The notes under the pieces were generated by a model. The model ran no database searches, was not told the DNA's origin, and was given only the letters and a program-made list of their open reading frames with translations. Source: Ruminococcaceae bacterium OttesenSCG-928-D13 (lineage in GTDB: Bacteria; Bacillota; Clostridia; Oscillospirales; Ruminococcaceae). Taken from it: DNA of 39,930 nucleotides. The stretch is taken from positions 1 through 39,930 of the forward strand of contig JAJDIZ010000007.1 in the NCBI GenBank assembly GCA_030266915.1. Direction: 5' to 3'. Position numbers and translations under genes: made by a program. This document shows positions 1 to 8,820 of the stretch, piece after piece (the stretch's first letter is position 1; each line of letters opens with the position of its first letter).

Positions 1-1
1 G

Positions 2-520
2 CCCCCTGTGGAATTTAATGCCCTGGGGGCCATAAACCCGGATATATCCGGCTGGCTGGTTTGTGAGGGAACCGAGATCAACTACCCGGTGGTGCAGGGC
101 ACGGACAACGCAAAGTACCTCACCACCCTGTTTGACGGCGGTAGCGGCAAGGCCGGGTGCCTGTTCGTCGACTTCGAGAACAGCCCTGATTTTTCCGACA
201 AAAACACGGTGATTTATGGGCACAACCTCTTGGATGGGAGCATGCTCTCCAGCATCATCCGGTACGGTGAGTCGGGATACTTCGAGCTATATCCCACCAT
301 GACCCTGCACACCCCCGAGGGTAGCTATACCATGGAGCTGTTTGCGGGATACCCCGCACCTCCCACCAGCAATGCTCTGGCGCCTGATTCACCCTGGGCG
401 CTTGAATGGGCGGATGAGGCGGCTTTTGTCGCCTGGCTGGAAAAGGCACAGGCCCGCTCAGTCTTTGACAGCGACGTAGAGGTCTCAGCCAGCGATATTA
501 ATGGAAAGGTCAAAGTATGA
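2..520 (+). pseudogene. Class B sortase-like protein, truncated before the catalytic Cys (TLxTC) segment; open at left edge
   Basis: Translation ...INPDISGWLVCEGTEINYPVVQGTDNAKYL...VIYGHNLLDGSMLSSI... is typical SrtB with catalytic His (YGHN). ORF ends ...SASDINGKVKV*, just where the V-TLSTC strand is expected. Reading frame extends upstream of the GTG at 8. Confidence 0.75.
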
Positions 521-1029
521 CAGACTGTCGAGTGCTCCCCGGTAAAACTTCGGTGGAAATCACCTCTATTGATTTTTCTGCTTACGGCACCTTGTACAAC
601 ATGACCGATGGTGGAGTTTCAACCGGCAATGTCAATCACTGGAGCGGGCCCGGATATGAGGACATCAATACCACCGGCCCGCTCATAGATACATTGGGTT
701 ATCTGGGGCACACACGGGGCAGCGGCACTCCCTTCACAGTGGAGGCAATGGAACGTCACATGCACACCCAAGAGGCGCTTTTTTGCACCAATCAACCCAT
801 CGTTTTTGCTGTTGCCGCCTATTCCGCCGACCCACCACGAGTAGAGGATATTGTCCCAGTTATACTAAGGCCGGGCTATACCGCTGTGCTGCACCGCGGC
901 ACCTGGCACTCCTCCGCACATGGGTTGGATGGAGAGGCATGGTATCATTACCTTGCGCTGGTTTACTTTAACGAACCAACTGTACTATTGATGCCCCAAG
1001 ACGGTCCCTTTAATGTGTTTCATCCATAG
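517..1029 (+). CDS. Ureidoglycolate lyase family protein
   Basis: Motifs GTPFTVEAMERHMHTQEALFCTNQPIVFAVA and LHRGTWHSSAH resemble the ureidoglycolate lyase/cupin-like family; 4-nt ATGA overlap with the preceding ORF. Confidence 0.75.
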   Translation: MTDCRVLPGKTSVEITSIDFSAYGTLYNMTDGGVSTGNVNHWSGPGYEDINTTGPLIDTLGYLGHTRGSGTPFTVEAMERHMHTQEALFCTNQPIVFAVAAYSADPPRVEDIVPVILRPGYTAVLHRGTWHSSAHGLDGEAWYHYLALVYFNEPTVLLMPQDGPFNVFHP

Positions 1030-1111
1030 AGCACGATACCTGCAATTAACAAATGGCTGAGAAAAGCCGGTGAGAGCAGATATGAATTTACATGCAAAGC
1101 TCAAAAATTCG

Positions 1112-1178
1112 CCGATTTTTCAAAGTATTTCTTGCTTTGAAAAATCGGGACCGAACAAATGTTCGCCCCGATTTCAAA
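1112..1178. terminator. Two overlapping hairpins between convergent genes (terminator-like on both strands)
   Basis: CCGATTTTTCAAAG-N9-CTTTGAAAAATCGG (1112-1148) and AAATCGGG..CGAACA/TGTTCG..CCCGATTT (about 1142-1175); the minus-strand reading of the second ends in a T-run (CCCGATTTTT). Confidence 0.6.
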
Positions 1179-1317
1179 ACAATAAAGCATTGTGTTGTGG
1201 TTTTGGCGTAGCATGGGGGCGTAGCTCACCTGGGGGCGCAAAGCAGATAGTTACATACCCCCACTGATTTAGCGGTAATTCGCACATTAGCATTTTTCAA
1301 GACAATTTCCAGTGATG

Positions 1318-1352
1318 GACAGGTTGCTGGAAGTCCAAGGCGGTCAAAATAG
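1318..1352 (+). repeat. Left copy of an imperfect 35-bp direct repeat (31/35 with 26956-26990)
   Basis: GACAGGTTGCTGGAAGTCCAAGGCGGTCAAAATAG versus GACAGCTTACTGGAAGTCCAATACGGTCAAAATAG. Confidence 0.8.
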
Positions 1353-1474
1353 TCCTAACATATTGCGCAAGCCGAGCAGTTACAGCTGTTTTAGTGTTTG
1401 GCGTTGTGTTTGCCATGATGTTCGCCGCCATCAAGGAATTCATCACATAAGCACCCTCGTAACAGTGCCTGTTC

Positions 1475-2500
1475 TCAGCGCTGTACACGTCCGGAACCGT
1501 CACCCTCCATCAACTTTATCACCTCGGGTACGCCCACCCGGTTGAAGTCTCCATGGATCGAGTGTTTCAGGCAACTGGCCGCCACTGCGAATTCAAGTGC
1601 ACGCAAATGGTCGTCACAGTGATTGAGGCCATAGATAAGCCCAGCGGCAAATGCATCTCCGCCACCAACCCGGTCGATGATATCGTTGATGTGGTACTGA
1701 CGACTGTGGTAAAAGCCATTGCGATCGTTCAGGCAGGCGGACCAGCCATTGCTGTCGGCGCTGTGGCTTTGCCGTAGGGTGATGGCGATCATCCGCATTT
1801 TCGGGTATATTGCCAGCACCTTGTCGGTGAGGGCACGGTAGCTCTCGGCCTCCACCTTGCCCGTGGTCGGGTCGGCGTCGGCCTGGATGCCAAGGCATTT
1901 CTGGCAGTCCTCCTCATTGCCGATGGCCACATCCACATACCCCGTCACCTCGGGCATCACCTCGGTGGCCGCCTTGCCGTATCTCCACAGTTTGGCTCGG
2001 TAGTTGAGATCGCAGGATATCGTGATCCCCTTCGACCGGGCCGCTTGCAGGCCCTCCAGTGTCAGGCCCATGGCCGAGGGGGAAATGGCCGGGGTAACGC
2101 CGGTGAGGTGCAGCCAGCCCACATCAGCCAGAAGGGCGTCCCAGTCCACTTCGCCGGGGGCAGCCTGGGCCATGGTAGAGTGTTCACGGTCATACAGCAC
2201 CCTGCTGGGCAACTGGTTGGCCCCATTTTCCAGGTAATAGACTCCCAGCCTGCCCGGCCGTCGCAGTATCTTGCCGGTGCCCACCCCAAACCTGCGCAAC
2301 TCGCGCAGCGCCTCGTCTCCCAGCGTATTATCCGGCAGCACGGTGAAGTAGTCCACTTCCATCCCATAGTTGGCGCAGCTCACGGCCACGTTGGCTTCCC
2401 CTCCGCCAAAAGTGGCCTCCAGATATGGCCCCTGCATCAGCCGTTGGTGGTCTGGGGCGCGCAGGCGCAGCATCAGCTCGCCAAAGGTGAGTAATTTCAT
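1475..2500 (-). CDS. kdgK: 2-keto-3-deoxygluconate kinase (PfkB family)
   Basis: [16 protein letters not shown]...[15 protein letters not shown]...[14 protein letters not shown]...[12 protein letters not shown]: PfkB signatures and a KdgK-like N-terminus; start at ATG 2500, overlapping the upstream gene. Confidence 0.85.
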   Translation of the reverse strand: MKLLTFGELMLRLRAPDHQRLMQGPYLEATFGGGEANVAVSCANYGMEVDYFTVLPDNTLGDEALRELRRFGVGTGKILRRPGRLGVYYLENGANQLPSRVLYDREHSTMAQAAPGEVDWDALLADVGWLHLTGVTPAISPSAMGLTLEGLQAARSKGITISCDLNYRAKLWRYGKAATEVMPEVTGYVDVAIGNEEDCQKCLGIQADADPTTGKVEAESYRALTDKVLAIYPKMRMIAITLRQSHSADSNGWSACLNDRNGFYHSRQYHINDIIDRVGGGDAFAAGLIYGLNHCDDHLRALEFAVAASCLKHSIHGDFNRVGVPEVIKLMEGDGSGRVQR

Positions 2501-3165
2501 GATTCCCTCCCCTCCCGGGTCCGCGCGGCTTCTCGCCACACCGATGCCGCTTGGACGGTCAGCCGGGTGATTTCGTCAAAATTCTTCTCGCGTATTGCCT
2601 TGCGGCTGCACAGCCAGCTGCCGCCCGCCGCAAAAACGAAAGGCGCCGCTGCGTATTCAGCCAGGTTGTCGCTGTCTATGCCGCCGGTGGGCACGAACCG
2701 TATCCCGCCAAAGGGCCCTGCCAGGGCGGCCATTCCTTTCAACCCACCATATACCTGGGCCGGGAAGTACTTGAGGTGGTGCAGTCCCAAGGCTATGGCC
2801 CGACTGATCTCGGTGGGGGTAACACACCCGGGCAGTACCGCCACATCGTTTTCCATGCAAAAGGCCACCACGGCCTCATCCAGCCCCGGGGAGACGATGA
2901 ACTGTGCCCCGGCTTCCACACTTTGGCGGCATTGCTCCAGGGTAAGCACTGTGCCCGCGCCCACCAGCATGCCGGGGCAGGCGTCCGCCACATTTGCAAT
3001 GGCGACAAGCCCGGCCGGGGTGCGCAAAGTGAACTCCATCACCCCCACCCCGCCGGCCAGCAACGCCTGAGCGGCAGACACGGCACTTTCCGCTTCGTCA
3101 ATCACCACGGTGGGCAGGATACCTGTCTTTCCGATGATTTCAAACACGTTACTCGTCCTGCTCAT
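2497..3165 (-). CDS. eda: Bifunctional 4-hydroxy-2-oxoglutarate / 2-keto-3-deoxy-6-phosphogluconate aldolase
   Basis: [42 protein letters not shown]...[12 protein letters not shown]...VSPGLDEAV...[10 protein letters not shown]...[11 protein letters not shown]...FVPTGGI: KDPG aldolase signatures. Confidence 0.92.
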   Translation of the reverse strand: MSRTSNVFEIIGKTGILPTVVIDEAESAVSAAQALLAGGVGVMEFTLRTPAGLVAIANVADACPGMLVGAGTVLTLEQCRQSVEAGAQFIVSPGLDEAVVAFCMENDVAVLPGCVTPTEISRAIALGLHHLKYFPAQVYGGLKGMAALAGPFGGIRFVPTGGIDSDNLAEYAAAPFVFAAGGSWLCSRKAIREKNFDEITRLTVQAASVWREAARTREGRES

Positions 3166-3905
3166 ACGCCCTCCCCATTAATATCGAGATGTTCAAAGCC
3201 CACAAAGGCCTTTGGCTCGGGGTATTTCCAGGTGTTGTGCTTGCTGGTGCGCAGGCCGATGTCCACCATGGCTTGCGCCATGGCCACCGCCGGCACCACC
3301 CCGTCCAGCACCGGCACCCCGAGGCTTTCATTCAGTGCCCGCATGAAGTCCACAAACCCGGCGCAGCCCAGCAGGATGCACTCGGCACCGTCCTGCTCCA
3401 CCGCAAGCCGGCTCTGCGCTTCCAGGGCGCGCATCCCTTTTTCCCGGTCGGCAAATTCCAGCACCCCAAGGCCGGTGGCCCGCACCGAGCGGCAGAACCG
3501 CTCCTTGCCATAGGCCAGCACCAGGTCCTGGGTCACCTTCACCGAGCGGTCCAGCACCGAAACCACCGAGAAGCTCGGCGCCAGCACGGTGGCCATAGCC
3601 ATGGCCGCCTCGGCGATGCCCAGCACCGGCTTGTCGGTCAGTTCCCGCGCGGCCTGCAGGCCGGGGTCACCAAAGCAGGCGATCACATAGGCGTCGGCCC
3701 CCTCTTCCCGCTCCCCCTTCAGCACCTCGGCTATCACGCCCTGCACCGCCAGGTAGTCGTCCACATAGCACTCGATGCTGGCCGGCCCGGTGGCCGGGCT
3801 GACGCAGAGTATCTCAGTGCCTGGCCGGGCCGCCCCCACCGCCGCCTGCCAGATGCTGTCCGTCATGGCGGCGGTGGTGTTGGGGTTGATGATTTTAATC
3901 TTCAT
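3162..3905 (-). CDS. Hydantoin/allantoin racemase (Asp/Glu racemase superfamily)
   Basis: MKIKIINPNTTAAMTDSI...ACFGDPGLQAARELTDKPVLGIAEAAM...ILLGCAGFVDF: two-Cys hydantoin racemase pattern. Confidence 0.85.
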   Translation of the reverse strand: MKIKIINPNTTAAMTDSIWQAAVGAARPGTEILCVSPATGPASIECYVDDYLAVQGVIAEVLKGEREEGADAYVIACFGDPGLQAARELTDKPVLGIAEAAMAMATVLAPSFSVVSVLDRSVKVTQDLVLAYGKERFCRSVRATGLGVLEFADREKGMRALEAQSRLAVEQDGAECILLGCAGFVDFMRALNESLGVPVLDGVVPAVAMAQAMVDIGLRTSKHNTWKYPEPKAFVGFEHLDINGEGV

Positions 3906-5086
3906 TCGATGAGTCCTCCCTCGTCCAGTTTTTGCAGGGCGCGGTACAGCACGTCTAGGCCGGCAGCGATGTCCTGTGGGCGGGAATACTCCCGCGGGCT
4001 ATGGCTGATCCCGCCCACACTTGGCACAAACAGCATCCCCACCGGCAGGTGCCGGGCCATCTGAATGGCGTCATGCCCGGCCCCACTGTGGATCGGCATC
4101 GCGGGCGTTCCCGCCTCGGTGCAGGCGGCCTCAAACACCCGCCTCAGCCCGGGGGCGCACACCGTGCTGGGGTCGTTCAGTATCTGCTCAAACAGCACGT
4201 TTGGGTATTTCCCGCGCACTTCCGCCACCACCCGCTCCAGCGGTTCCGGGTCGGGGTGGCGCAGGTCCACGGTGAAGCACACCCGGCCGGGTATCACGTT
4301 GACTGCCGGCTGCTCAATCTCGAGTGTCCCCACGGTGCACACCGTCCGGCGGTCAATGGCGCGGGCGGCGTCCATCAGGTCGACAATGAGGCGGCAGGCC
4401 TTTTCCAGCGCGTCGTCCCGCAGCCACATCGGGGTGCTGCCGGCGTGGTTGGCCTGCCCATCCACCGTGACCCGCCACCGGTGGATGGCCGCGATGCCCT
4501 CCACCACCCCCAGCGGGTAGCCGGCCCCCTCCAGAATGCCTCCCTGCTCGATGTGCAGTTCAAGGTAGCACAGGTAGTCAGCCATCCGGCGCTTCGCCGC
4601 GGCAACCGCCGCCGGCCCCAGCCCATGGGCGGCCAGCTTTTCCAGCTCAACCCCGGTCACCGGGGCGCCGGTGAAGCAGCGGGAACCAAACAGCCCGCCG
4701 ATGACGTTGCCCTCCTCCTCGGTGAAGCCGATCACCTCAAAACCGTGGCGGAAAGCCCGTCCCTCCGCCCCAAGGGCGCGCAGGCACTCCACCGCGCACA
4801 GCACCCCCAGCGCCCCGTCGTACAGTCCGCCGTTCGGCACGGTGTCCAGATGGGAGCCCACCGCGATCACCGGCCCGCCGCCGCCCTCAAGCCGGCCGGT
4901 CAGGTTACCCACCGCGTCCACCGCGCAGACCAGCCCGGCATCTTCCATCAGACCACGCACATAGTCCCGCCCGGCGTCAAAGGCCGGGCTGTAGGCCATG
5001 CGGAAGGCGCCCTCCCCCGGGCCGCGGCCCAGCTCGTCCAGCCGCTTCAGCTGCTCCAGCACCCGGGCAGCGTCTGGGCGGCTCAC
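3902..5086 (-). CDS. M20-family amidohydrolase (N-carbamoyl-L-amino acid hydrolase / allantoate amidohydrolase)
   Basis: AVGSHLDTVPNGGLYDGALGV, GFTEEEGNVIGGLFGSRCFTG, ELHIEQGGILE, GAGHDAIQMARHLPVGMLFVPSVGGISHSPREYS. Confidence 0.9.
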   Translation of the reverse strand: MSRPDAARVLEQLKRLDELGRGPGEGAFRMAYSPAFDAGRDYVRGLMEDAGLVCAVDAVGNLTGRLEGGGGPVIAVGSHLDTVPNGGLYDGALGVLCAVECLRALGAEGRAFRHGFEVIGFTEEEGNVIGGLFGSRCFTGAPVTGVELEKLAAHGLGPAAVAAAKRRMADYLCYLELHIEQGGILEGAGYPLGVVEGIAAIHRWRVTVDGQANHAGSTPMWLRDDALEKACRLIVDLMDAARAIDRRTVCTVGTLEIEQPAVNVIPGRVCFTVDLRHPDPEPLERVVAEVRGKYPNVLFEQILNDPSTVCAPGLRRVFEAACTEAGTPAMPIHSGAGHDAIQMARHLPVGMLFVPSVGGISHSPREYSRPQDIAAGLDVLYRALQKLDEGGLIE

Positions 5087-6255
5087 GCTTTGGCTCCCTG
5101 TGCGGCCGCCATGTAGTCGCGGATCCTGTCCAGCCCCTGCTCCAGCTGCGCCATCGAGGTGGCGAAGGACAGCCGCACAAATCCCTCGCCCCGCGCCCCA
5201 AAGGCGGTGCCTGGCACCACCACCACCTGCTTTTTGTCCAGCAGATCATAGGCGAAGGCCTCACTGGTGAGGCCGCTGCCCCCGATGTTGACAAAGGCGT
5301 AGAAGCTGCCCTCGGGCGGCAGGCAGGAGAGGCCTGGTATCTCCGCCACCCGCTTGCAGACATAGTCCCGCCGGGCGGCATACTGCGCCACCATGCGGTG
5401 CACGGCGTCCTGGCTGCCGGTCAGGGCCTTGAGCGCCGCGTACTGGCTGGGGGTGGCTGCGGCGGAATAGACGTTCTCCTGAAATTTGGTGATGCTGCCA
5501 ATGACCGGGGCCGGCCCGGCGGCATAGCCCACCCGCCAGCCGGTCATGGCGTAGGTTTTCGAGAGGGAATCGATCACAATGCACCGCTCCCGCATGCCCG
5601 GCAGGCCGCACAGGCCGAGGAAGGGGCCGTCGGTATAGCGGATGTGCTTGTATACCTCGTCAAAAATGACGTAGAGGTCGTGCTGCTCGGCGAGGGCCGC
5701 CACCCCGGCCAGGGTGGCAGCATCCAGCAGGGCTCCGGTGGGGTTGGAGGGCGAGTTCAGGATGATGGCCCGGGTGCGGGGTGTGATGGCCGCCCGCAGG
5801 CCGTCCAGGGTGGGGCGAAAACCGTCCGATTCCAGGGCGTCCACCCGCACCGGCACCCCGCCGCTCATTATCACCTGCTGCACGTAGTTGGTCCAGGCCG
5901 GGTCAGGGATGATCACCTCGTCCCCCGGGTCGAGGATGGCCTTCAGCCCCAGATACAGCGCCCCCATGGCCCCGGCGGTGACGGTTACTTCGGTGGCGGG
6001 GTCATAGGCCACCCCGTGCTCCGCCGCAAGCTTTTGGGCCACAGCCTGCCGCAGCGGCAGGATACCGGCGTTCAGGGTGTAGCGGGTGTGCCCGTCGCGA
6101 ATTGCCGCGCAGCCCGCCTCCGCCACCTCGGGCGGAGTGGAAAAATCCGGCTCACCCAGCGAGAAGCTGATGACAGTCTCGTACTCGTGGGCCTTGTTGA
6201 AAATCTTCCGGATGTCCGATGGCAGAACCTGCCCGGCACAGCGGGATAGTTTCAT
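5083..6255 (-). CDS. PLP-dependent aminotransferase class I/II
   Basis: SFSLGEPDFSTPPEV, NSPSNPTGALL, DSLSKTYAMTGWRVGYAAGP (Schiff-base Lys); ATG at 6255 after the overlap with the upstream gene. Confidence 0.92.
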   Translation of the reverse strand: MKLSRCAGQVLPSDIRKIFNKAHEYETVISFSLGEPDFSTPPEVAEAGCAAIRDGHTRYTLNAGILPLRQAVAQKLAAEHGVAYDPATEVTVTAGAMGALYLGLKAILDPGDEVIIPDPAWTNYVQQVIMSGGVPVRVDALESDGFRPTLDGLRAAITPRTRAIILNSPSNPTGALLDAATLAGVAALAEQHDLYVIFDEVYKHIRYTDGPFLGLCGLPGMRERCIVIDSLSKTYAMTGWRVGYAAGPAPVIGSITKFQENVYSAAATPSQYAALKALTGSQDAVHRMVAQYAARRDYVCKRVAEIPGLSCLPPEGSFYAFVNIGGSGLTSEAFAYDLLDKKQVVVVPGTAFGARGEGFVRLSFATSMAQLEQGLDRIRDYMAAAQGAKA

Positions 6256-7010
6256 GTCTGTTTTCCCTCCTGTTCCAGCCGCCACTCCTGGCGTAGCTGG
6301 CCGATGATCGTGTCGAAGTGTTTCCCCATGAGCAGGGCGGCCCTGCGGGCGTCTTTTGCCAGCATGGCCTTGAAGATATCCTCGTGTTCGCCCGAGTAGC
6401 GGGTGCCGTAATCCCGGGTGACCAGGTTTTCGAAGCCATCCTCGATGCACTTCTGCTCGAATACCAACATCTTGAGCATGGCCTCGAGAAAGCGGTTGTC
6501 GGCACACTCCGCGATGCGCACATGAAAATCCAGCGCGGGGTCGATGAAGTTCGCAGATTCCCGCAGCTGGTGGCGGTAGCTGGTAATGGTCTGGCGGATG
6601 CGATCCAGCTGGTGGCGGGTGGGTTCGTTTTCTATGGCCTGCCGCACCGACAGTGTCTCCAGCGCCCGCCGCACCCGGTAGACCTGAATCAGGTCTCCGT
6701 AGTTGGCCCGCACCGAGGCCTGCAGGTTGCGGTGCAGCGCCTCGCCGGTGGACATCCGGTCAAGCTGGGCCAGGGCGCTGGCGCCGGCGCCGGTCAGTCG
6801 GCGGCCCCGGTTGGAATCCCGCTCGGTCAGCCCGACGTGGTCCAGCTGCTTCAGGGTGCGGCCCACCGTGGCGCTGCTCACCCGCAGGCCCATTTTTTCC
6901 AGTTCCAGCTGCAGGGTGGTGCAGCCCACCGGCTGATGGCTGGCCACCAGCCCCAGCAGATGGTGGCGCAACCTGCCCTGGCCGGTCTGGTGTGGCCCCG
7001 GCCCACTCAC
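6252..7010 (-). CDS. Transcriptional regulator: NrpR/RNase R-like winged helix + FCD ligand-binding domain
   Basis: N-term HHLLGLVASHQPVGCTTLQLELEKMGLRVSSATVGRTLKQLDHVGL; C-term FCD-like helices ...DPALDFHVRIAECADNRFLEAML...EHEDIFKAMLAKDARRAALLMGKHF. GTG start overlaps the hydantoinase stop. Confidence 0.8.
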   Translation of the reverse strand: MSGPGPHQTGQGRLRHHLLGLVASHQPVGCTTLQLELEKMGLRVSSATVGRTLKQLDHVGLTERDSNRGRRLTGAGASALAQLDRMSTGEALHRNLQASVRANYGDLIQVYRVRRALETLSVRQAIENEPTRHQLDRIRQTITSYRHQLRESANFIDPALDFHVRIAECADNRFLEAMLKMLVFEQKCIEDGFENLVTRDYGTRYSGEHEDIFKAMLAKDARRAALLMGKHFDTIIGQLRQEWRLEQEGKQT

Positions 7011-8419
7011 AGCCCGGTGTAGCAGGCGCCATAGGGGCGGGTGCGCAGGAAGCGCCCCTGGCCGTAGCTGCCCACAAACCTAGCCTGCTCCACCACCACC
7101 TTGCCCCGCAGCAGCACCGTTTCCACCCGGCCCAGCTGCTCGAAGCCCTCGTAGATGTTGAAATCGGCGCCGTTGGGGTTGTCTGCCCAGCGCACCGCGC
7201 CGCGCCACGCACGGTCGTACAGCACGATGTCGGCGTCAAAGCCGGGGGCGATGTCCCCCTTGCCGGGGTAGAGGCCGCACACCTTGGCCGGGTTGGTGGC
7301 GGTGAACCGCACGAAATCCACCCGGGACAGCTTCCCCTTCTCCACGCCGTGGCTCCACAGCATCGGAATTCGGTCCGGTGCGCCCGGAGCGCCGTTGGGG
7401 ATGCGGTCAAACCGGTCCAGCCCCTGTCGCTTGATGTCCATGCCGATGCCCACGTGATCTGAGGCGATGGTGTGCAGGGTGCCGTCTCGCAGGGCCTGCC
7501 ACAGGTGCTCCTGCTCACACTTGTCCCGCAGGGCAGGTGAGAGCACATAACGGGAAGCCACCTCGAAGTCCGGGTTGGCCAGGTAGCTCTTGTCCAAAAA
7601 CAGGTAGTGGGCGCAGGTTTCCCCCATCACCGGCTGCAGGCGGCCACGGGCCTCGGCGATGACATCGCACACCGCCTTGCTGGTGTTGTGCACGATGCAT
7701 AGGGGCGTGCCGCCGGCCTGCTGGGCCAAATAGAGCGCCCGCTGGGCGGCCTCTCCTTCGCAGAAGCTGGGGCGGGTCTCGGCGTGGTATTTCGGAGCCA
7801 CCTCTCCCCTCGCGATGCATTCCCGCTGCATCTCGTCGATGACATCCCCGTTTTCGGTGTGAACAAACACCGTGATGCCGTGTTTTTTGCTCTCCTGCAT
7901 CACCCGGAACATCACCCCGTCATCCACGTGCAACGGGGAGTTTTTGTAGGCCATGAAGCACTTGATGGAGTGGATGCCCATCTCGCTGAGCCTGGCAATG
8001 TCCCGGTACAGGCCGCTGTTGTCGTCGGTCACATAAGTGATAAAGCCGTGCAGGGCATAGTCCACACACACCTTATCCTTCGCCCGCACGTCGATGCGGT
8101 ACTGCGCCGATTCGATCAGCCCCTTGCCCGGATCCTGGGGGGCATAATCCACCACGGTGGTGGTGCCGCCCACCAGGGCGCTGTCGGAGGTCTCGTAGCC
8201 GGCGGTGTCCTGGTCGCCGGTGTTGCACAGGGCGGAGTAATGGGTGTGCTGGTCCACCCCGCCCGGGAACACCACCTTGCCGGCGGCGTCGATGACAGTA
8301 TCCGCCGTGTTGCCCAGGTCGGCGCCCACCGCCGCGATCACCTCATCCTCGATCAGGATGTCCCCTCGGAACTCCGCCGACGAGGTGATGATCTCCCCAT
8401 TTTTAATTAATGTCGTCAT
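7007..8419 (-). CDS. Dihydropyrimidinase / D-hydantoinase
   Basis: PGGVDQHTHYS, SIKCFMAYKNSPL (carboxylated Lys), VHTENGD, IASDHVGI: cyclic amidohydrolase metal-site motifs. Confidence 0.9.
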   Translation of the reverse strand: MTTLIKNGEIITSSAEFRGDILIEDEVIAAVGADLGNTADTVIDAAGKVVFPGGVDQHTHYSALCNTGDQDTAGYETSDSALVGGTTTVVDYAPQDPGKGLIESAQYRIDVRAKDKVCVDYALHGFITYVTDDNSGLYRDIARLSEMGIHSIKCFMAYKNSPLHVDDGVMFRVMQESKKHGITVFVHTENGDVIDEMQRECIARGEVAPKYHAETRPSFCEGEAAQRALYLAQQAGGTPLCIVHNTSKAVCDVIAEARGRLQPVMGETCAHYLFLDKSYLANPDFEVASRYVLSPALRDKCEQEHLWQALRDGTLHTIASDHVGIGMDIKRQGLDRFDRIPNGAPGAPDRIPMLWSHGVEKGKLSRVDFVRFTATNPAKVCGLYPGKGDIAPGFDADIVLYDRAWRGAVRWADNPNGADFNIYEGFEQLGRVETVLLRGKVVVEQARFVGSYGQGRFLRTRPYGACYTGL

Positions 8420-8532
8420 TGTTTACGACCACCTTTCCAAAGCTGTCGGCATATCCATCACTCATCATTTGTGAGCGATGCCTTTCTGCGCAATTTGTAT
8501 CACCAAATAGTATTTGCGTCAAATTATACAAA

Positions 8533-8548
8533 ATAAAAATATTTTTAC
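8533..8548. promoter_or_regulatory. Palindromic element ATAAAAATATTTTTAC, copy 1 (candidate regulator binding site)
   Basis: Exact 16-nt match to 8673-8688; contains the perfect 14-bp palindrome TAAAAATATTTTTA. Confidence 0.6.
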
Positions 8549-8672
8549 CCGTGCTTTTGTAAGCTTTGTGCGGATCAGTCAAAGGGCTATCCTATGATCT
8601 TTTTGGCGTTCGTCCTTTTCGACACATTTTGACAAATGGGAAAGAATTTTTTATCAATACTCATGAATAGCG

Positions 8673-8688
8673 ATAAAAATATTTTTAC
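8673..8688. promoter_or_regulatory. Palindromic element ATAAAAATATTTTTAC, copy 2 (candidate UAS about 50 bp upstream of the -24 element)
   Basis: Exact 16-nt repeat of 8533-8548; flanked by further dyad AGCG...CGCT. Confidence 0.6.
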
Positions 8689-8739
8689 TACGCTCTTTTT
8701 GATTTTTGTCACATAGCGTATCATCGTTATTTTACCCTT

Positions 8740-8755
8740 TGGCACAGTGGTTGCT
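8740..8755 (+). promoter_or_regulatory. Sigma-54 (-24/-12) promoter TGGCAC-AGTGG-TTGCT
   Basis: Full match to consensus TGGCAC-N5-TTGCW with GG-N10-GC spacing, in the divergent intergenic region, 65 bp upstream of the ATG at 8821; a sigma-54 activator is encoded at the end of the cluster. Confidence 0.9.
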
Positions 8756-8820
8756 ATATTCCCTGATGAGGACGTAACCCTGGCAACAACCATCAATCAA
8801 GTGGAGAGCAGGTATTTTTT

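Noticed and set aside
1297-1503. 68-aa minus ORF downstream of kdgK
   Set aside because: Overlaps the kdgK 3' end and the 35-bp repeat; could be a gene-end remnant but not supportable as a CDS.
3189-5116. Long plus-strand ORFs (3189-4064, 4001-5116) opposite racemase and M20 hydrolase
   Set aside because: Shadow ORFs in GC-rich coding DNA; His/Gly/Pro/Arg-rich low-information translations, while the opposite strand encodes clear families.
8487-8505. Possible minus-strand sigma-54 promoter (GCAATTTGTATCACCA on +)
   Set aside because: Spacing between GC and the CC pair is 11 rather than the invariant 10, and the -24 box is poor.
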